A stretch of 37,883 bases of DNA, from positions 1-37,883 of the IMG/VR virus record IMGVR_UViG_3300032242_002588; one strand, 5' to 3'. The notes under the pieces were generated by a model, which saw nothing but the letters and a program-made list of their open reading frames with translations, searched no databases and was not told where the DNA came from. Position numbers and translations under genes: made by a program. This DNA comes from a virus. Below are positions 22,516 to 30,568 of this stretch, piece by piece. Each line of letters begins with the position of its first letter. Positions within the stretch are counted from its first letter, which is position 1.

Positions 22516-23988
22516 ATGGCCGTACAAGCTTGGCGAGTCATTGAGAAGAGCGTAACGGTCGGGACCGGTGCCCTGGCTCTGTTGGGAGCCGATGCGTCGT
22601 TTCAGCGGTTCCGCGATCGCTGTGCCAACGGAGCCATCGTCAGCGTCGTGTGCGTCAATCCCGGCAAAAACGAGGCGGAAGAATTTCTGGGGACGTTCGC
22701 GACGGGAGCTCCGGACACAATCACCAGGCTGAAGACGATCAGCTCGACGAACGCGGATGCGGCGGTCAGTTGGACCGGTGGATCGAAGATCGTAATGCTC
22801 ACGCTCCCAAGCTATGCCTGCTCGGCCATGGCGTTGCTCAAACCGGCGGTCCGGGCCGCGACAAAGGCCAATGTGACGCTGGCCTCCGTGGTGGCTGGCT
22901 ATTCCCTGGACGGGGTAACTCTATCAGTTGGTGATAGAGTTCTTTTGGCCGGTCAAACGACTGCCAGCCAGAACGGGATTTACATCGTCGCCGCTTCGGC
23001 CGCTCCTTCGCGGGCGTTGGATTGTTACACGGGAGACACGATTGCCGGGGCGACGGTCCCCGTCCTGCAGGGGACGGCGAATTCCGGTCAATGGTTTGTG
23101 TGCACGTCGGTCGCTGGTTCGGACATTGTGGGAACGTCCTCCCTGAGCTGGGCGAACTCGCAAGGGGCGACCGGGGCAACCGGACCGGCCAACACATTGG
23201 CGATCGGCACCGTGACGACGCTGACTGCTGGATCCAGCGCGACGGCGACGATCACGGGGACGGCACCGACTCAGACACTGAACCTCGGCATTCCTAAAGG
23301 GGCTGACGGGACGACTGGGGCGGGGACTGTCACGAGCGTGAATGCCAGCGGGACCAATGGTCTATCCGTCAGCGGCGGACCGGTGACCTCGGTTGGTTCG
23401 TTGACGATCGGCCTGACGCTGGCTGGCGACGCGGTGGTCGATGCAGCGGGTAACGTGACGGTCAGCAAGACCGGCGGAGTCGCGTTCGCCGCGAGCGCCA
23501 CAACTGACGCGACAAACGCCGCAAACCTATCGAGCGGAGTGCTGGCCGCAGCTCGTGGCGGAGCAGGCACGAATACGGGGCTGTTGAAAGCCAACGGCTC
23601 AGGCGTCGTTTCATCCGCCACGGCTGGATCTGACTATGTCTCGCCAGGCACCGCGACAACGTTCACCAAGCAACAGGCGTTCGGAACGGCAACACTGACC
23701 GACGCGGCCACGATCGCATGGGACGTCAGCGGGGCTCAGGTGGCCAAGGTGACTCTCGGAGGAAATCGGACGCTGGGAGCTCCGACGAATTTGATTGACG
23801 GCGCGACTTATGTTCTCCGCGTGAAGCAAGACGCGACCGGTTCGCGCACCCTCGCCTATAACTCTGTGTTCAAATGGCCGGGGGGGACTGCTCCAGTGCT
23901 ATCGACGGCGGCGAATGCCCTGGACATTCTGACGTTCGTTAGTGACGGAACCTATCTTTATGGCGTGTGCCAGAAGGCGTTCTCATGA
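22516..23988 (+). CDS. Tail fibre protein
   Basis: The 490-residue product has an N-terminal domain unlike common fibres (1-110), a TKANVTLASVVAGYSLDGV...GDRVLLAGQTTASQNGIY module (about 113-160), a short collagen-like GATGATGPA segment (about 216-225), a Gly/Thr/Ser-rich shaft with LLKANGSGVV and a C-terminal domain with NALDILTFVSDGTYLYGV, all typical of long phage fibres. Low aromatic content and many Ala/Thr/Ser residues fit a trimeric beta shaft. It ends in an ATGA overlap with the Gly-rich adhesin gene, suggesting the adhesin caps the fibre. Confidence 0.8.
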   Translation: MAVQAWRVIEKSVTVGTGALALLGADASFQRFRDRCANGAIVSVVCVNPGKNEAEEFLGTFATGAPDTITRLKTISSTNADAAVSWTGGSKIVMLTLPSYACSAMALLKPAVRAATKANVTLASVVAGYSLDGVTLSVGDRVLLAGQTTASQNGIYIVAASAAPSRALDCYTGDTIAGATVPVLQGTANSGQWFVCTSVAGSDIVGTSSLSWANSQGATGATGPANTLAIGTVTTLTAGSSATATITGTAPTQTLNLGIPKGADGTTGAGTVTSVNASGTNGLSVSGGPVTSVGSLTIGLTLAGDAVVDAAGNVTVSKTGGVAFAASATTDATNAANLSSGVLAAARGGAGTNTGLLKANGSGVVSSATAGSDYVSPGTATTFTKQQAFGTATLTDAATIAWDVSGAQVAKVTLGGNRTLGAPTNLIDGATYVLRVKQDATGSRTLAYNSVFKWPGGTAPVLSTAANALDILTFVSDGTYLYGVCQKAFS

Positions 23989-24701
23989 ATTTGATGACAC
24001 GCCCGAGGCCCGGATCCGTTCGTTGGCGCGTCCCTCGTGGACTGCGTGCGATGCTGGTCTTTCCCGTGTCGTTGTGGGGGACCGCGTCAGGGGGCGGCTA
24101 TGTCCCTGGTTCTCAGACCTATTCCACCGGCTCGGGGACGTTCACCGTTCCCGCCGGGGTGACGACGCTCAGAATTCAGATTTGGGGCGGCGGTGGTGGA
24201 GGCGGTGCAGGGGACGTCGGCGGATCAAATGTGGGGGGGGCTGGCGGCGGCGGCGGAGCATTTATCGACGTGCCCTATTTCAGCGTCACGCCCGGGCAAA
24301 CGATTAGTTACAGCTTCACGAGTAATACAGGGGCCGGGGATGCTTTAACAGGGTCAGGACAAGGCCAATCTGGGACCAGTGTCAGCGTCAACAGCGCAAT
24401 GTTCATCGTGGGAGGCGGCGTGGGTGGGCTTTCCTGGGGCACTGGTGGATCGGCCTCAGGCGGGACATGGTCCAGCTCGTATGGCGGGGCAATGACGACC
24501 GCGAATGGTTCATCCGGTTCGCCGAATTCCGGAAACAATGGCGGGGCTGGTGGTGCCTCGGGAAGCGGATCGTCGGGGGGGGCCGCTGATACCGGGTCAG
24601 GTTCGAATGCCGGAACCACTCCGGGCGGTGGTGGTGGCGGTGGGTTCAAAAATCATGCCGGGGCCAATGGTGGGGCAGCTCGGTTGGTCTTTACCTGGTG
24701 A
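23985..24701 (+). CDS. Gly-rich tail fibre tip/adhesin
   Basis: The 238-residue product has a basic N-terminus with one hydrophobic stretch (about 20-35), then a beta module FTVPAGVTTLRIQIWGGGGGGG, after which Gly-rich islands (GGAGGGGGAF, GGAGGASGSG, GGGGGGGFKN) alternate with variable strands up to LVFTW. This resembles Gly-rich receptor-binding tips such as T2/S16 gp38, whose Gly-rich motifs pack as polyglycine helices and carry variable recognition loops. Coupled to the fibre gene by ATGA. A host-range determinant is likely. Confidence 0.72.
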   Translation: MNLMTRPRPGSVRWRVPRGLRAMLVFPVSLWGTASGGGYVPGSQTYSTGSGTFTVPAGVTTLRIQIWGGGGGGGAGDVGGSNVGGAGGGGGAFIDVPYFSVTPGQTISYSFTSNTGAGDALTGSGQGQSGTSVSVNSAMFIVGGGVGGLSWGTGGSASGGTWSSSYGGAMTTANGSSGSPNSGNNGGAGGASGSGSSGGAADTGSGSNAGTTPGGGGGGGFKNHAGANGGAARLVFTW

Positions 24702-24907
24702 AAGGCGCGGCGGCTACTCGGCACCGCGACGGGGGCAGAATGATTAGTGGGTGTCATGCTTGCGGGCAGTTTCCAAATCAGGCACTGGCGTTGCCTGTTT
24801 CCGTGCGTTCCCAGGATGTGACGGTGAAAGTGATGCCGAAGTTTTCGGTGAGATCATCGACTCAGCCCAAGTTTTCGCCAAATGTGAAACGGTTGCCGAA
24901 GGTGTAA
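24698..24907 (+). CDS. Small unknown protein
   Basis: GTG 24698 overlaps the adhesin stop as GTGA; ATG 24740 is an alternative start. The 69-residue product (or 55) has a GCHACG pair and is otherwise basic with short strands. No family is recognised. It might complete the fibre tip, or be a chance frame. Confidence 0.4.
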   Translation: MKGAAATRHRDGGRMISGCHACGQFPNQALALPVSVRSQDVTVKVMPKFSVRSSTQPKFSPNVKRLPKV

Positions 24908-24913
24908 GAAGAC

Positions 24914-24960
24914 TAGACCCCTCACCCTAGCACTGTCTCCGGAAGCCGGGGCGAGGTCAA
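24914..24960. repeat. PHPNPLP-type repeat, copy 4
   Basis: A degenerated copy (CCCTCACCCTAGCACTGTCTCC core and GGGGCGAGG) in the gap after the stop at 24905-24907. Confidence 0.75.
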
Positions 24961-24971
24961 CGGAGCGGGCA

Positions 24972-25502
24972 ATGAGCATTACGAATGACTGGATCATCGG
25001 AAACGCGAATACCATCGTCCTCGATAACTTCCGGGACTCCTGGACGGGCACCGTTGAGAGCGATGTTACGCCTTATGCGTCACTCTGCCTGAATGCGTCA
25101 AAGCCGATTACGAACGCGACGAATACGTCGCCTATCGTTGTGACTTCTGCCGGGCACGGGCTATCGACGGGAGACACGATCACGATTGTAGACGTCGGAG
25201 GAAATGGGGCGGCGAAAGGCACATTTGTTGTCACCGTGACTGATGCGAACACGTTCTCATTGAACGGATCAACTGGCGACGGGGGCTACACCGGCGGCGG
25301 TGAATTCTATGTCTGTGTGACGAATGCCGGCGGATTGGCTCTGGCGTTGGTCTCGGCCGGGACATATCTGATCGATGTCAGCGGGACGCTTCCTTTGACT
25401 CCGCTGACGAATTATGTGCTGATCATTTACTGCCTGGGGGCCTATCGGGATTTGTACAACGAAATGATTCGCGTCGTGGCGAGGCGGCGTGGGCTGGACT
25501 GA
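24972..25502 (+). CDS. Virion protein with FCCH-like beta module
   Basis: GGAG precedes ATG 24972. The 176-residue product contains, at about residues 45-115, a pattern ITNATNTSPIVVTSAGHGL...GDTITI...GNGAAKGTF..V...TFSLNGS, seen in many phage tail proteins and named after the FCCH domain of ubiquitin-activating enzyme; it is a small beta barrel. The C-terminal part is beta/alpha with LPLTPLTNYVLIIYCLGAYRD. Position between fibre and tail-tube genes supports a tail or fibre accessory role. Confidence 0.6.
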   Translation: MSITNDWIIGNANTIVLDNFRDSWTGTVESDVTPYASLCLNASKPITNATNTSPIVVTSAGHGLSTGDTITIVDVGGNGAAKGTFVVTVTDANTFSLNGSTGDGGYTGGGEFYVCVTNAGGLALALVSAGTYLIDVSGTLPLTPLTNYVLIIYCLGAYRDLYNEMIRVVARRRGLD

Positions 25503-25504
25503 TG

Positions 25505-25584
25505 GTAGCAGGCATTCTCCGAATGCCGTCCGCATCTTTCGGGGTTGAGTGAATTGGTTACGGCACAGGGAATGTGCTGGCTAC
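25505..25584. repeat. Two-hairpin GTAG...CTAC element, opposite orientation
   Basis: GGCATTC-loop-GAATGCC followed by a GCACA-loop-TGTGC hairpin between outer GTAGCAGGC and GCTGGCTAC arms, starting two bases after a stop. It is the reverse arrangement of 12182-12258. Confidence 0.8.
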
Positions 25585-25600
25585 TTTTGGAAGGGATCTC

Positions 25601-26029
25601 ATGGCGATTATTGATACCCATGTCCTAGGGATTGCGGGCAAGTGCTACGTCGGGGCGGCCGGTTCGACGCCGACCGTACTACTGAATGACGAGCAGGAAG
25701 TGTCTCTGAAGGTCACAAACACGATTGCCAAGCGGGCCACTCGTGGTAGCCCCCGAAAGTCCGGGAGACCGTCCACCCAGGAAATTTCCGCCGACCTGAC
25801 GATCGCCAAAGATCCTGCCAACGCCAGTTACATCCTGTTGCGAGCGGCGGCGATCGCCGCACCTGGCACCGCGATCGCTGTGAAGTTCTTAGATGCCGTG
25901 TCGGGTACGGGTTACGACGGTGACTGGTACGTTGAGTCCTGGGAAGAATCGCAGCCGCTCGATGATTGGGACGGGACGAAAGTGACGCTGGCTTACACGG
26001 CCGACTATCGCACACTGACGGTCATCTGA
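25601..26029 (+). CDS. Tail tube (major tail) protein
   Basis: GGAAGGG precedes ATG 25601. The 142-residue product has the tail-tube pattern: an N-terminal strand (THVLGIAGKCYVG), a VSLKVTN strand, a variable loop, a helix with NASYILLRAAAIA, then WYVESWEESQPLDDWDGTKVTLAYTA as paired strands. Such subunits stack as hexamers around the tape measure. Size and position just before the chaperones and tape measure agree. A perfect hairpin follows the stop. Confidence 0.75.
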   Translation: MAIIDTHVLGIAGKCYVGAAGSTPTVLLNDEQEVSLKVTNTIAKRATRGSPRKSGRPSTQEISADLTIAKDPANASYILLRAAAIAAPGTAIAVKFLDAVSGTGYDGDWYVESWEESQPLDDWDGTKVTLAYTADYRTLTVI

Positions 26030-26030
26030 T

Positions 26031-26057
26031 TCGTTGTAAGATCACGTCTTACAACGA
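26031..26057. repeat. Perfect 11-bp-arm hairpin after the tail-tube stop
   Basis: TCGTTGTAAGA at 26031-26041 and its complement at 26047-26057 with a 5-base loop, one base after the stop. No T-run follows. It could limit read-through or protect the abundant tail-tube mRNA. Confidence 0.85.
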
Positions 26058-26092
26058 CTGTTTCATAAAGCCTTATGTTGGGAGATTCGATC

Positions 26093-26320
26093 GTGGATCA
26101 GTTTGAATTTGATCATCCGTGCGATGTTGACGGCGTCCGGTACCAAACTGGCGACCGCGTCAACATCGACGTCCTGCCTGCGGATTGGGTGGATGGGGCG
26201 TCAAAGGCCAAGTTTGGTCGTCGGGTAAAGGCCGTGGAAGTTCCTTCGCCGAAACCACCAGTCGCGGGCAGCATTCCTCCGGAAGTCGATGCCGCCGTAA
26301 AGGCCGCTCTGGGATCGTGA
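26093..26320 (+). CDS. Small tail-module protein
   Basis: GTG 26093 is chosen because GGGAG lies 8 bases upstream; ATG 26075 is in frame. The 75-residue product has beta-type segments (VDGVRYQTGDRVNIDVLP) and a Lys/Pro-rich middle. It has no recognised family, but small proteins at this site are common between the tail tube and chaperone genes. Its stop starts a copy of the 18-bp palindrome. Confidence 0.6.
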   Translation: MDQFEFDHPCDVDGVRYQTGDRVNIDVLPADWVDGASKAKFGRRVKAVEVPSPKPPVAGSIPPEVDAAVKAALGS

Positions 26321-26335
26321 TTTCTGAAGAAATCA
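26318..26335. repeat. 18-bp stop-codon palindrome, copy 3
   Basis: TGATTTCTGAAGAAATCA: same arms as copies 1 and 2 with centre GA, again starting on a TGA stop. Confidence 0.9.
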
Positions 26336-26348
26336 GGACTTCGCTCAG

Positions 26349-26378
26349 GACAGGGCCTATAGATCTATAGGCCCTGTC
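26349..26378. repeat. 30-bp perfect palindrome
   Basis: Positions 26349-26363 are the exact reverse complement of 26364-26378 (half site GACAGGGCCTATAGA). It lies 34 bases before the chaperone ATG. There is no loop in the DNA; in RNA the central bases would form a loop. Operator, cruciform or structured leader are possible. Confidence 0.9.
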
Positions 26379-26412
26379 AGATCGGTTGTTCGCAATCAGA
26401 CAAGGGACTGTC

Positions 26413-26919
26413 ATGCGGGTTTTTAAAGATCAATCGAATGTTGACTGGACGCTTGACCTGAGTGTCGCGTGCATTCGTCGCGTCAAGGCGTTGCTGAACA
26501 TCGACCTGACATTGCCTCAGGCGAGCGATTCCGAACACGGGACCTTGTCTCAACGGCTGGTGGTGGATGTCTGGCTGCTGGTCGACGTACTGTGGTGCGT
26601 CTGCAAGCCCCAGGCCGAAGCGATCGGGATTACCGATGAACAGTTCGCGGAGCGGCTCGGGGGCGATGTCCTCGGTGTTGCTCGGGGACTGTTACTCGAG
26701 GAGTGGTCGGATTTTTTCCGGAGCCTCGGCCGGGCGGACCTCGCAGCGGCCGTGGCGAAGACGAACGCAATGGTCCGCGCAGTCGGAAACGAAGCCGTGA
26801 CACAGATGGACAAGCTGGAGAAGGCGTTGATCCATCAAGCGGCCGAGACAATGGAAGTGGGGGGCAAGAAAGCCCTGGCCGAAGCGAAGCTGACGATGCA
26901 ATCCGCGTCTGGAGGATGA
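26413..26919 (+). CDS. Putative tail assembly chaperone
   Basis: AAGGGA precedes ATG 26413. The 168-residue product is mainly helical with LVVDVWLLVDVLWCVCKPQAEAIG and DEQFAERL...DVLGVARGLLLEEWSDFF, a pattern seen in phage tail chaperones that load the tape measure. Position before a small overlapping gene and the tape measure matches lambda G/GT. Here the second product starts at its own ATG in an ATGA overlap rather than by frameshift. Confidence 0.65.
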   Translation: MRVFKDQSNVDWTLDLSVACIRRVKALLNIDLTLPQASDSEHGTLSQRLVVDVWLLVDVLWCVCKPQAEAIGITDEQFAERLGGDVLGVARGLLLEEWSDFFRSLGRADLAAAVAKTNAMVRAVGNEAVTQMDKLEKALIHQAAETMEVGGKKALAEAKLTMQSASGG

Positions 26920-27206
26920 TTGACGAGCTGGCAGGGATCGCCAGTTGCGATCCCGAGCCTCTCACGTTGCGTCGGTTGCTCTGGCGGGCCGAAGCCGTTC
27001 AGCGATCGGCCTGGGGCCAGACCGCTCCGGTGTTGTCGATGCTGGAGGCCTGCAGGCAACAGAATGTCGCATTCGATCCGAACAAATGGAACCCGTATGC
27101 AATCCAGAAAGAAAAGACACCGGGTCGGAGTACTCCGGAAGAGCGACGTGCGTTTGCGGCGGCTTTGAAGGCGGGGGAGAACGTGCGGGTCGGGGCGAGT
27201 CGGTAA
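26916..27206 (+). CDS. Second tail chaperone-like protein
   Basis: ATG 26916 overlaps the previous stop (ATGA) and has GGAGG adjacent. The 96-residue product is helical (LTLRRLLWRAEAVQRSAWG) with a DPNKWNPYA motif. It takes the place of the T product in G/GT-type pairs; no slippery sequence is visible at the junction, so reinitiation is likelier than frameshifting. Confidence 0.6.
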   Translation: MIDELAGIASCDPEPLTLRRLLWRAEAVQRSAWGQTAPVLSMLEACRQQNVAFDPNKWNPYAIQKEKTPGRSTPEERRAFAAALKAGENVRVGASR

Positions 27207-27236
27207 CGAGAACAGATCGCGGAAAGGGGTTTCAAT

Positions 27237-29240
27237 ATGGCATCCGCTGGTGGCATTCGAGCGGGCAAAGCCTACGTCGAGCTGTACGGCGACGACTCCG
27301 CGCTGCAACGAACCTTGCTCCAATCGGAGAAGCGATTGAAATCGTGGGGCAAAGGCCTGATGTCAATCGGTCAGACCACGGCGATCGCCGCCACGGCCAT
27401 GACGGCACCGTTGATCGGTGCCGTGAACGCGTGGCAAGAGATGGGGTCCCAGATTGACGACATCTCGCAACGGACCGGTGTGAGCTCCGAATCGTTATCA
27501 ACGTTGGGATACGCCGCGAAACAATCTGGAACCGACATCGAGTCTCTGGAGAAGTCGCTTCGGAAGATGGAGCAGAATCTCGCCGAGGCTTATCGCGGAA
27601 ACGATCAGGCGCAGGAGAGTTTCTCGCGGCTCGGCCTGACGTTCGAGCAACTCAAAGGACAAACGCCGGATCAGCAACTTCGTCTGATCGGCGATCGGCT
27701 GAACAGAATTAAGGATCCAGCCCTCAAGACAGCGACGGCCATGGACATCTTTGGCAAGTCTGGGACCGCATTGTTGCCAATGTTCGCTGACGGTGCAGCG
27801 GGGTTGGAAGCGATGGAAGCCAAGGCCCGCGAGCTCGGGCTCGAGCTGAAGGGGGACGACGTCGCGGCCGCAGCTGCATTCGGCGACCAGCTCGACACGT
27901 TGTGGGACGTCTGCAAGCGGGGCGTGTTCGCGGTCGGTGCCGCGCTGGGCCCCGCGTTGACCGACCTGGTGAATCTGGTTACGGACTACACGTCGAAGGC
28001 GGCGAAGTGGATCGACCAGAATCGCGGGCTGATCGTATCCGCGGCGAAGCTTCTGGCGGGGTTACTCGCCGTCGGCGTGGCGATCATGGCGGCTGGAGCG
28101 GCAATGACAGTGCTCGGGACGGCACTGGGCATCGGTGCCAGTGTTGTCGGTGCCATCGTCGCGGGGATTGGCGTGTTGGGATCGGTCCTGGCATTCCTGA
28201 TGACACCGATCGGCATGGTGATCGGCGGTGTTGCGGCAGCGACGGCGGCGTTTTTGTATTTCACCGGCTACGGCGGGCAGCTCGTCGACTGGCTGCAGGC
28301 CAAGTTTGGTGAGATGGCTTCGATTTTCGGAAAGGCATGGGGAGGCATCGTCTCGGCCGTGGCGAAGGGCGACCTGGGCAAAGCGGCCGAGATCGCGTGG
28401 CTCACGTTTCAGGTCGCGTTCTATACGGCTACGGCAGAGATCTCCGCAGGCTGGTCGCGGTTCTGCAAAGGATTTCTGGACGCGTGGGACACAGTCACGT
28501 TTAACCTGGCTCGGCTGTTCGCGGATCCCTGGAACACGATTCAAAACTGGTGGGTGACAGGTACCTCCGCGATGCTCGACGCGTGGGACGTGATCATGGC
28601 CGGGATCATCAATTCATTCTCGTCAGCAACCGGCTTTCTCAAGAAGGGGATCGCGGCATTATTGAATCTCTTAAGCGGCGAATCGATCACACTGGGATTT
28701 GAGGAGATCGACAAGCAAACCCAGGACGAGCAGAACAAAACCAATTCAAAGCGAGACGAGAGCATCAACAACCGAGCCAAGGCGACGAATGAAGAACTCA
28801 AACGATTGGACGCCGACCGGAACGATGCAGCGAAGTTCCTGGATGAGGCTCTCGAAAAGCAACGATTGAAGCGAGCGGAAGAGCTCAATACATCGTTGAA
28901 CGGAAGCAAGGAACGCCTGGCAAAACTCCGAGACGAATGGGATGCCACTATTGAAGAGGCGAAGAAGACATCAGAAGCAACGATTGGCGGAAAAGGACCG
29001 CGTAAGGGACCTCAGCTGCCAGAACTCGACGGCCTTCAGGCAGCAGAAAAAGTGACGCTGGGAGGAACGTTTAACGCGGCAGCCGTTCGAGGACTAGGGG
29101 CAGGAATGGCAACAGGCGTTTTAGAACGCATCGCCAAATCATCTGAACAGACAGCCAGAAATACTTCCAACATTCCTGAAGGCCCGGCAAAGGTCGTAGT
29201 AGCGGGTATCCAGGTACAAAAGTTCGGGCCAGGTGCCTGA
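27237..29240 (+). CDS. Tail tape measure protein
   Basis: GAAAGGGG precedes ATG 27237. The 667-residue product starts with AGKAYVELYGDDSALQRTL, then a coiled region and IDDISQRTGVSSESLSTLGYAA, the common tape-measure signature. Hydrophobic segments at about 262-345 could insert in the host membrane at DNA entry. The C-terminal third is charged coiled coil (about 480-600). Such proteins set tail length at about 1.5 angstrom per residue, implying a tail of about 100 nm, which indicates a long non-contractile tail given the absence of sheath genes. Confidence 0.9.
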   Translation: MASAGGIRAGKAYVELYGDDSALQRTLLQSEKRLKSWGKGLMSIGQTTAIAATAMTAPLIGAVNAWQEMGSQIDDISQRTGVSSESLSTLGYAAKQSGTDIESLEKSLRKMEQNLAEAYRGNDQAQESFSRLGLTFEQLKGQTPDQQLRLIGDRLNRIKDPALKTATAMDIFGKSGTALLPMFADGAAGLEAMEAKARELGLELKGDDVAAAAAFGDQLDTLWDVCKRGVFAVGAALGPALTDLVNLVTDYTSKAAKWIDQNRGLIVSAAKLLAGLLAVGVAIMAAGAAMTVLGTALGIGASVVGAIVAGIGVLGSVLAFLMTPIGMVIGGVAAATAAFLYFTGYGGQLVDWLQAKFGEMASIFGKAWGGIVSAVAKGDLGKAAEIAWLTFQVAFYTATAEISAGWSRFCKGFLDAWDTVTFNLARLFADPWNTIQNWWVTGTSAMLDAWDVIMAGIINSFSSATGFLKKGIAALLNLLSGESITLGFEEIDKQTQDEQNKTNSKRDESINNRAKATNEELKRLDADRNDAAKFLDEALEKQRLKRAEELNTSLNGSKERLAKLRDEWDATIEEAKKTSEATIGGKGPRKGPQLPELDGLQAAEKVTLGGTFNAAAVRGLGAGMATGVLERIAKSSEQTARNTSNIPEGPAKVVVAGIQVQKFGPGA

Positions 29241-29252
29241 TCGGAGCATCAA

Positions 29253-30047
29253 ATGGGCTTTGCGAAACTGGATTATGTTGGACCTAGCGCTAGCGGCGGC
29301 GATTCTTCGACCGTCGAGTCTCGCTGGTGGGTTGACAACTGTTCTGATTATTCGGACGCGGTGAATTCCCTCTTGTCGGCAGCGCCAGTGCGGCTTGGAC
29401 AAATGGTAATTACTGGATATCGGGTCGATCCCGAAACCGACACGCTCTACCTAGGGTCCGTCACTTACGGCACAAAACAACTGGATGAATCGACTTATTC
29501 GTTTGAGATCGGGACATCGCCAACCAAGATCACTCAGAGCCTGCAAACTGTCGGTAGTTATGCCAGGCCAGGAAACACTCCGAGCAATTTTGGCGGTGCA
29601 ATTGGAGTGACGAAAGAAGGCGTCGAGGGGACAGACATTTCCGTCCCGACTTTCAGCTGGACGGAGACTCATTATCTTGTCAAGCAAAGGGTCAACAAGG
29701 CTTTCTTTTTCGTATTGTTCAACTTGACCGGCCAAATGAATGCTGGCACGTTTCGAGACTTCGATCGCGGTGAAGTACTTTTGATTGGGGTGAATGGGTC
29801 AGCGAGCCGCCTTGTCCCGAAATTCGAACTGCAATTCAAATTTCTAGCCCTTCCCAATTCTCCAGGTGGCTCAATAAACGATATCCCGATCGGTCCCAAG
29901 TTGGGGCACGATTACTTGTGGGTCAGATATCGAGATCGCAAAGACGCTGCCTCCAATTCGATGGTCAAGATTCCCTATGAGGTCTTCATCGAACGTGTCT
30001 ATCAGTTCGGCGATTATGACCAACTAAGTCTTCCAGAGCCGTTTTGA
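29253..30047 (+). CDS. Distal tail protein, unknown
   Basis: GGAG precedes ATG 29253. The 264-residue product is beta-rich with many Tyr/Phe/Trp and contains ITGYRVDPETDTLYLGSVTYG and FRDFDRGEVLLIGVNG. It follows the tape measure, where distal tail or baseplate hub proteins are encoded, but I see no specific hub motif. Codon use is slightly more AT-rich than in the head genes. Confidence 0.6.
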   Translation: MGFAKLDYVGPSASGGDSSTVESRWWVDNCSDYSDAVNSLLSAAPVRLGQMVITGYRVDPETDTLYLGSVTYGTKQLDESTYSFEIGTSPTKITQSLQTVGSYARPGNTPSNFGGAIGVTKEGVEGTDISVPTFSWTETHYLVKQRVNKAFFFVLFNLTGQMNAGTFRDFDRGEVLLIGVNGSASRLVPKFELQFKFLALPNSPGGSINDIPIGPKLGHDYLWVRYRDRKDAASNSMVKIPYEVFIERVYQFGDYDQLSLPEPF

Positions 30048-30055
30048 GGTATCCA

Positions 30056-30568
30056 ATGTCTACGCGAAGAGTCCATGCTGGCGAGTCTCTTCAAATCGCG
30101 GCCCGTACATGGAACGCGATGCTGGCGAAGCTCGAAGAACGAGACAGCGTCGGCATGTCTCATTTGCCTGATCATGATGAGGCGACCACGTGCCTGATCC
30201 GAAATGACACGGGCGACGATCTGCCCTGGCGTGGCGTCGTGGGGCTGGGACCGCCGTTAATCCTGCCGACCGACGACGAGGACGAGTACCTGTCGGGGTT
30301 CGTCTTTGTTGGCACGCTGGCGACGACTCCCAGCTATTCGGCCAAGTGGGGCCTAACGCTCGAACCGATCGCGTCCGGTGACGTCGGTCTGGTACGGATT
30401 TCCGGCATCGCTCATTGCTACATCGATTTGTCGCCCGATCACGTCATCCAGTTCGCTGGCCCGGACTCGTCGGGAACGGTCGGAGCGCTCGTTTCGGCCA
30501 ACTGTGGTGCACGGGTCATTTATCGGGCGCCGGGGACAGGTCCTCAATATGGAATTGTCGTTCTATGA
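30056..30568 (+). CDS. Tail-tip-module protein, unknown
   Basis: ATG 30056 gives 170 residues: a helical N-terminus (SLQIAARTWNAMLAKLEE) and a beta domain with DTGDDLPWRGVVGLGPPLI and SGDVGLVRISGIAHCYIDL. This pattern resembles proteins that bind fibre or baseplate parts, but no family is assigned. Ends in an ATGA overlap with the Cys-rich gene. Confidence 0.55.
   Translation: MSTRRVHAGESLQIAARTWNAMLAKLEERDSVGMSHLPDHDEATTCLIRNDTGDDLPWRGVVGLGPPLILPTDDEDEYLSGFVFVGTLATTPSYSAKWGLTLEPIASGDVGLVRISGIAHCYIDLSPDHVIQFAGPDSSGTVGALVSANCGARVIYRAPGTGPQYGIVVL

Noticed and set aside
24308-24649. Leftward Pro-rich frame
   Set aside because: It is the complement of the Gly-rich adhesin codons and has no independent support.
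26900-26930. Programmed frameshift between the two tail chaperone genes, as in lambda G/GT
   Set aside because: No slippery heptamer was seen; the second gene has its own GGAGG and ATG in an ATGA overlap.
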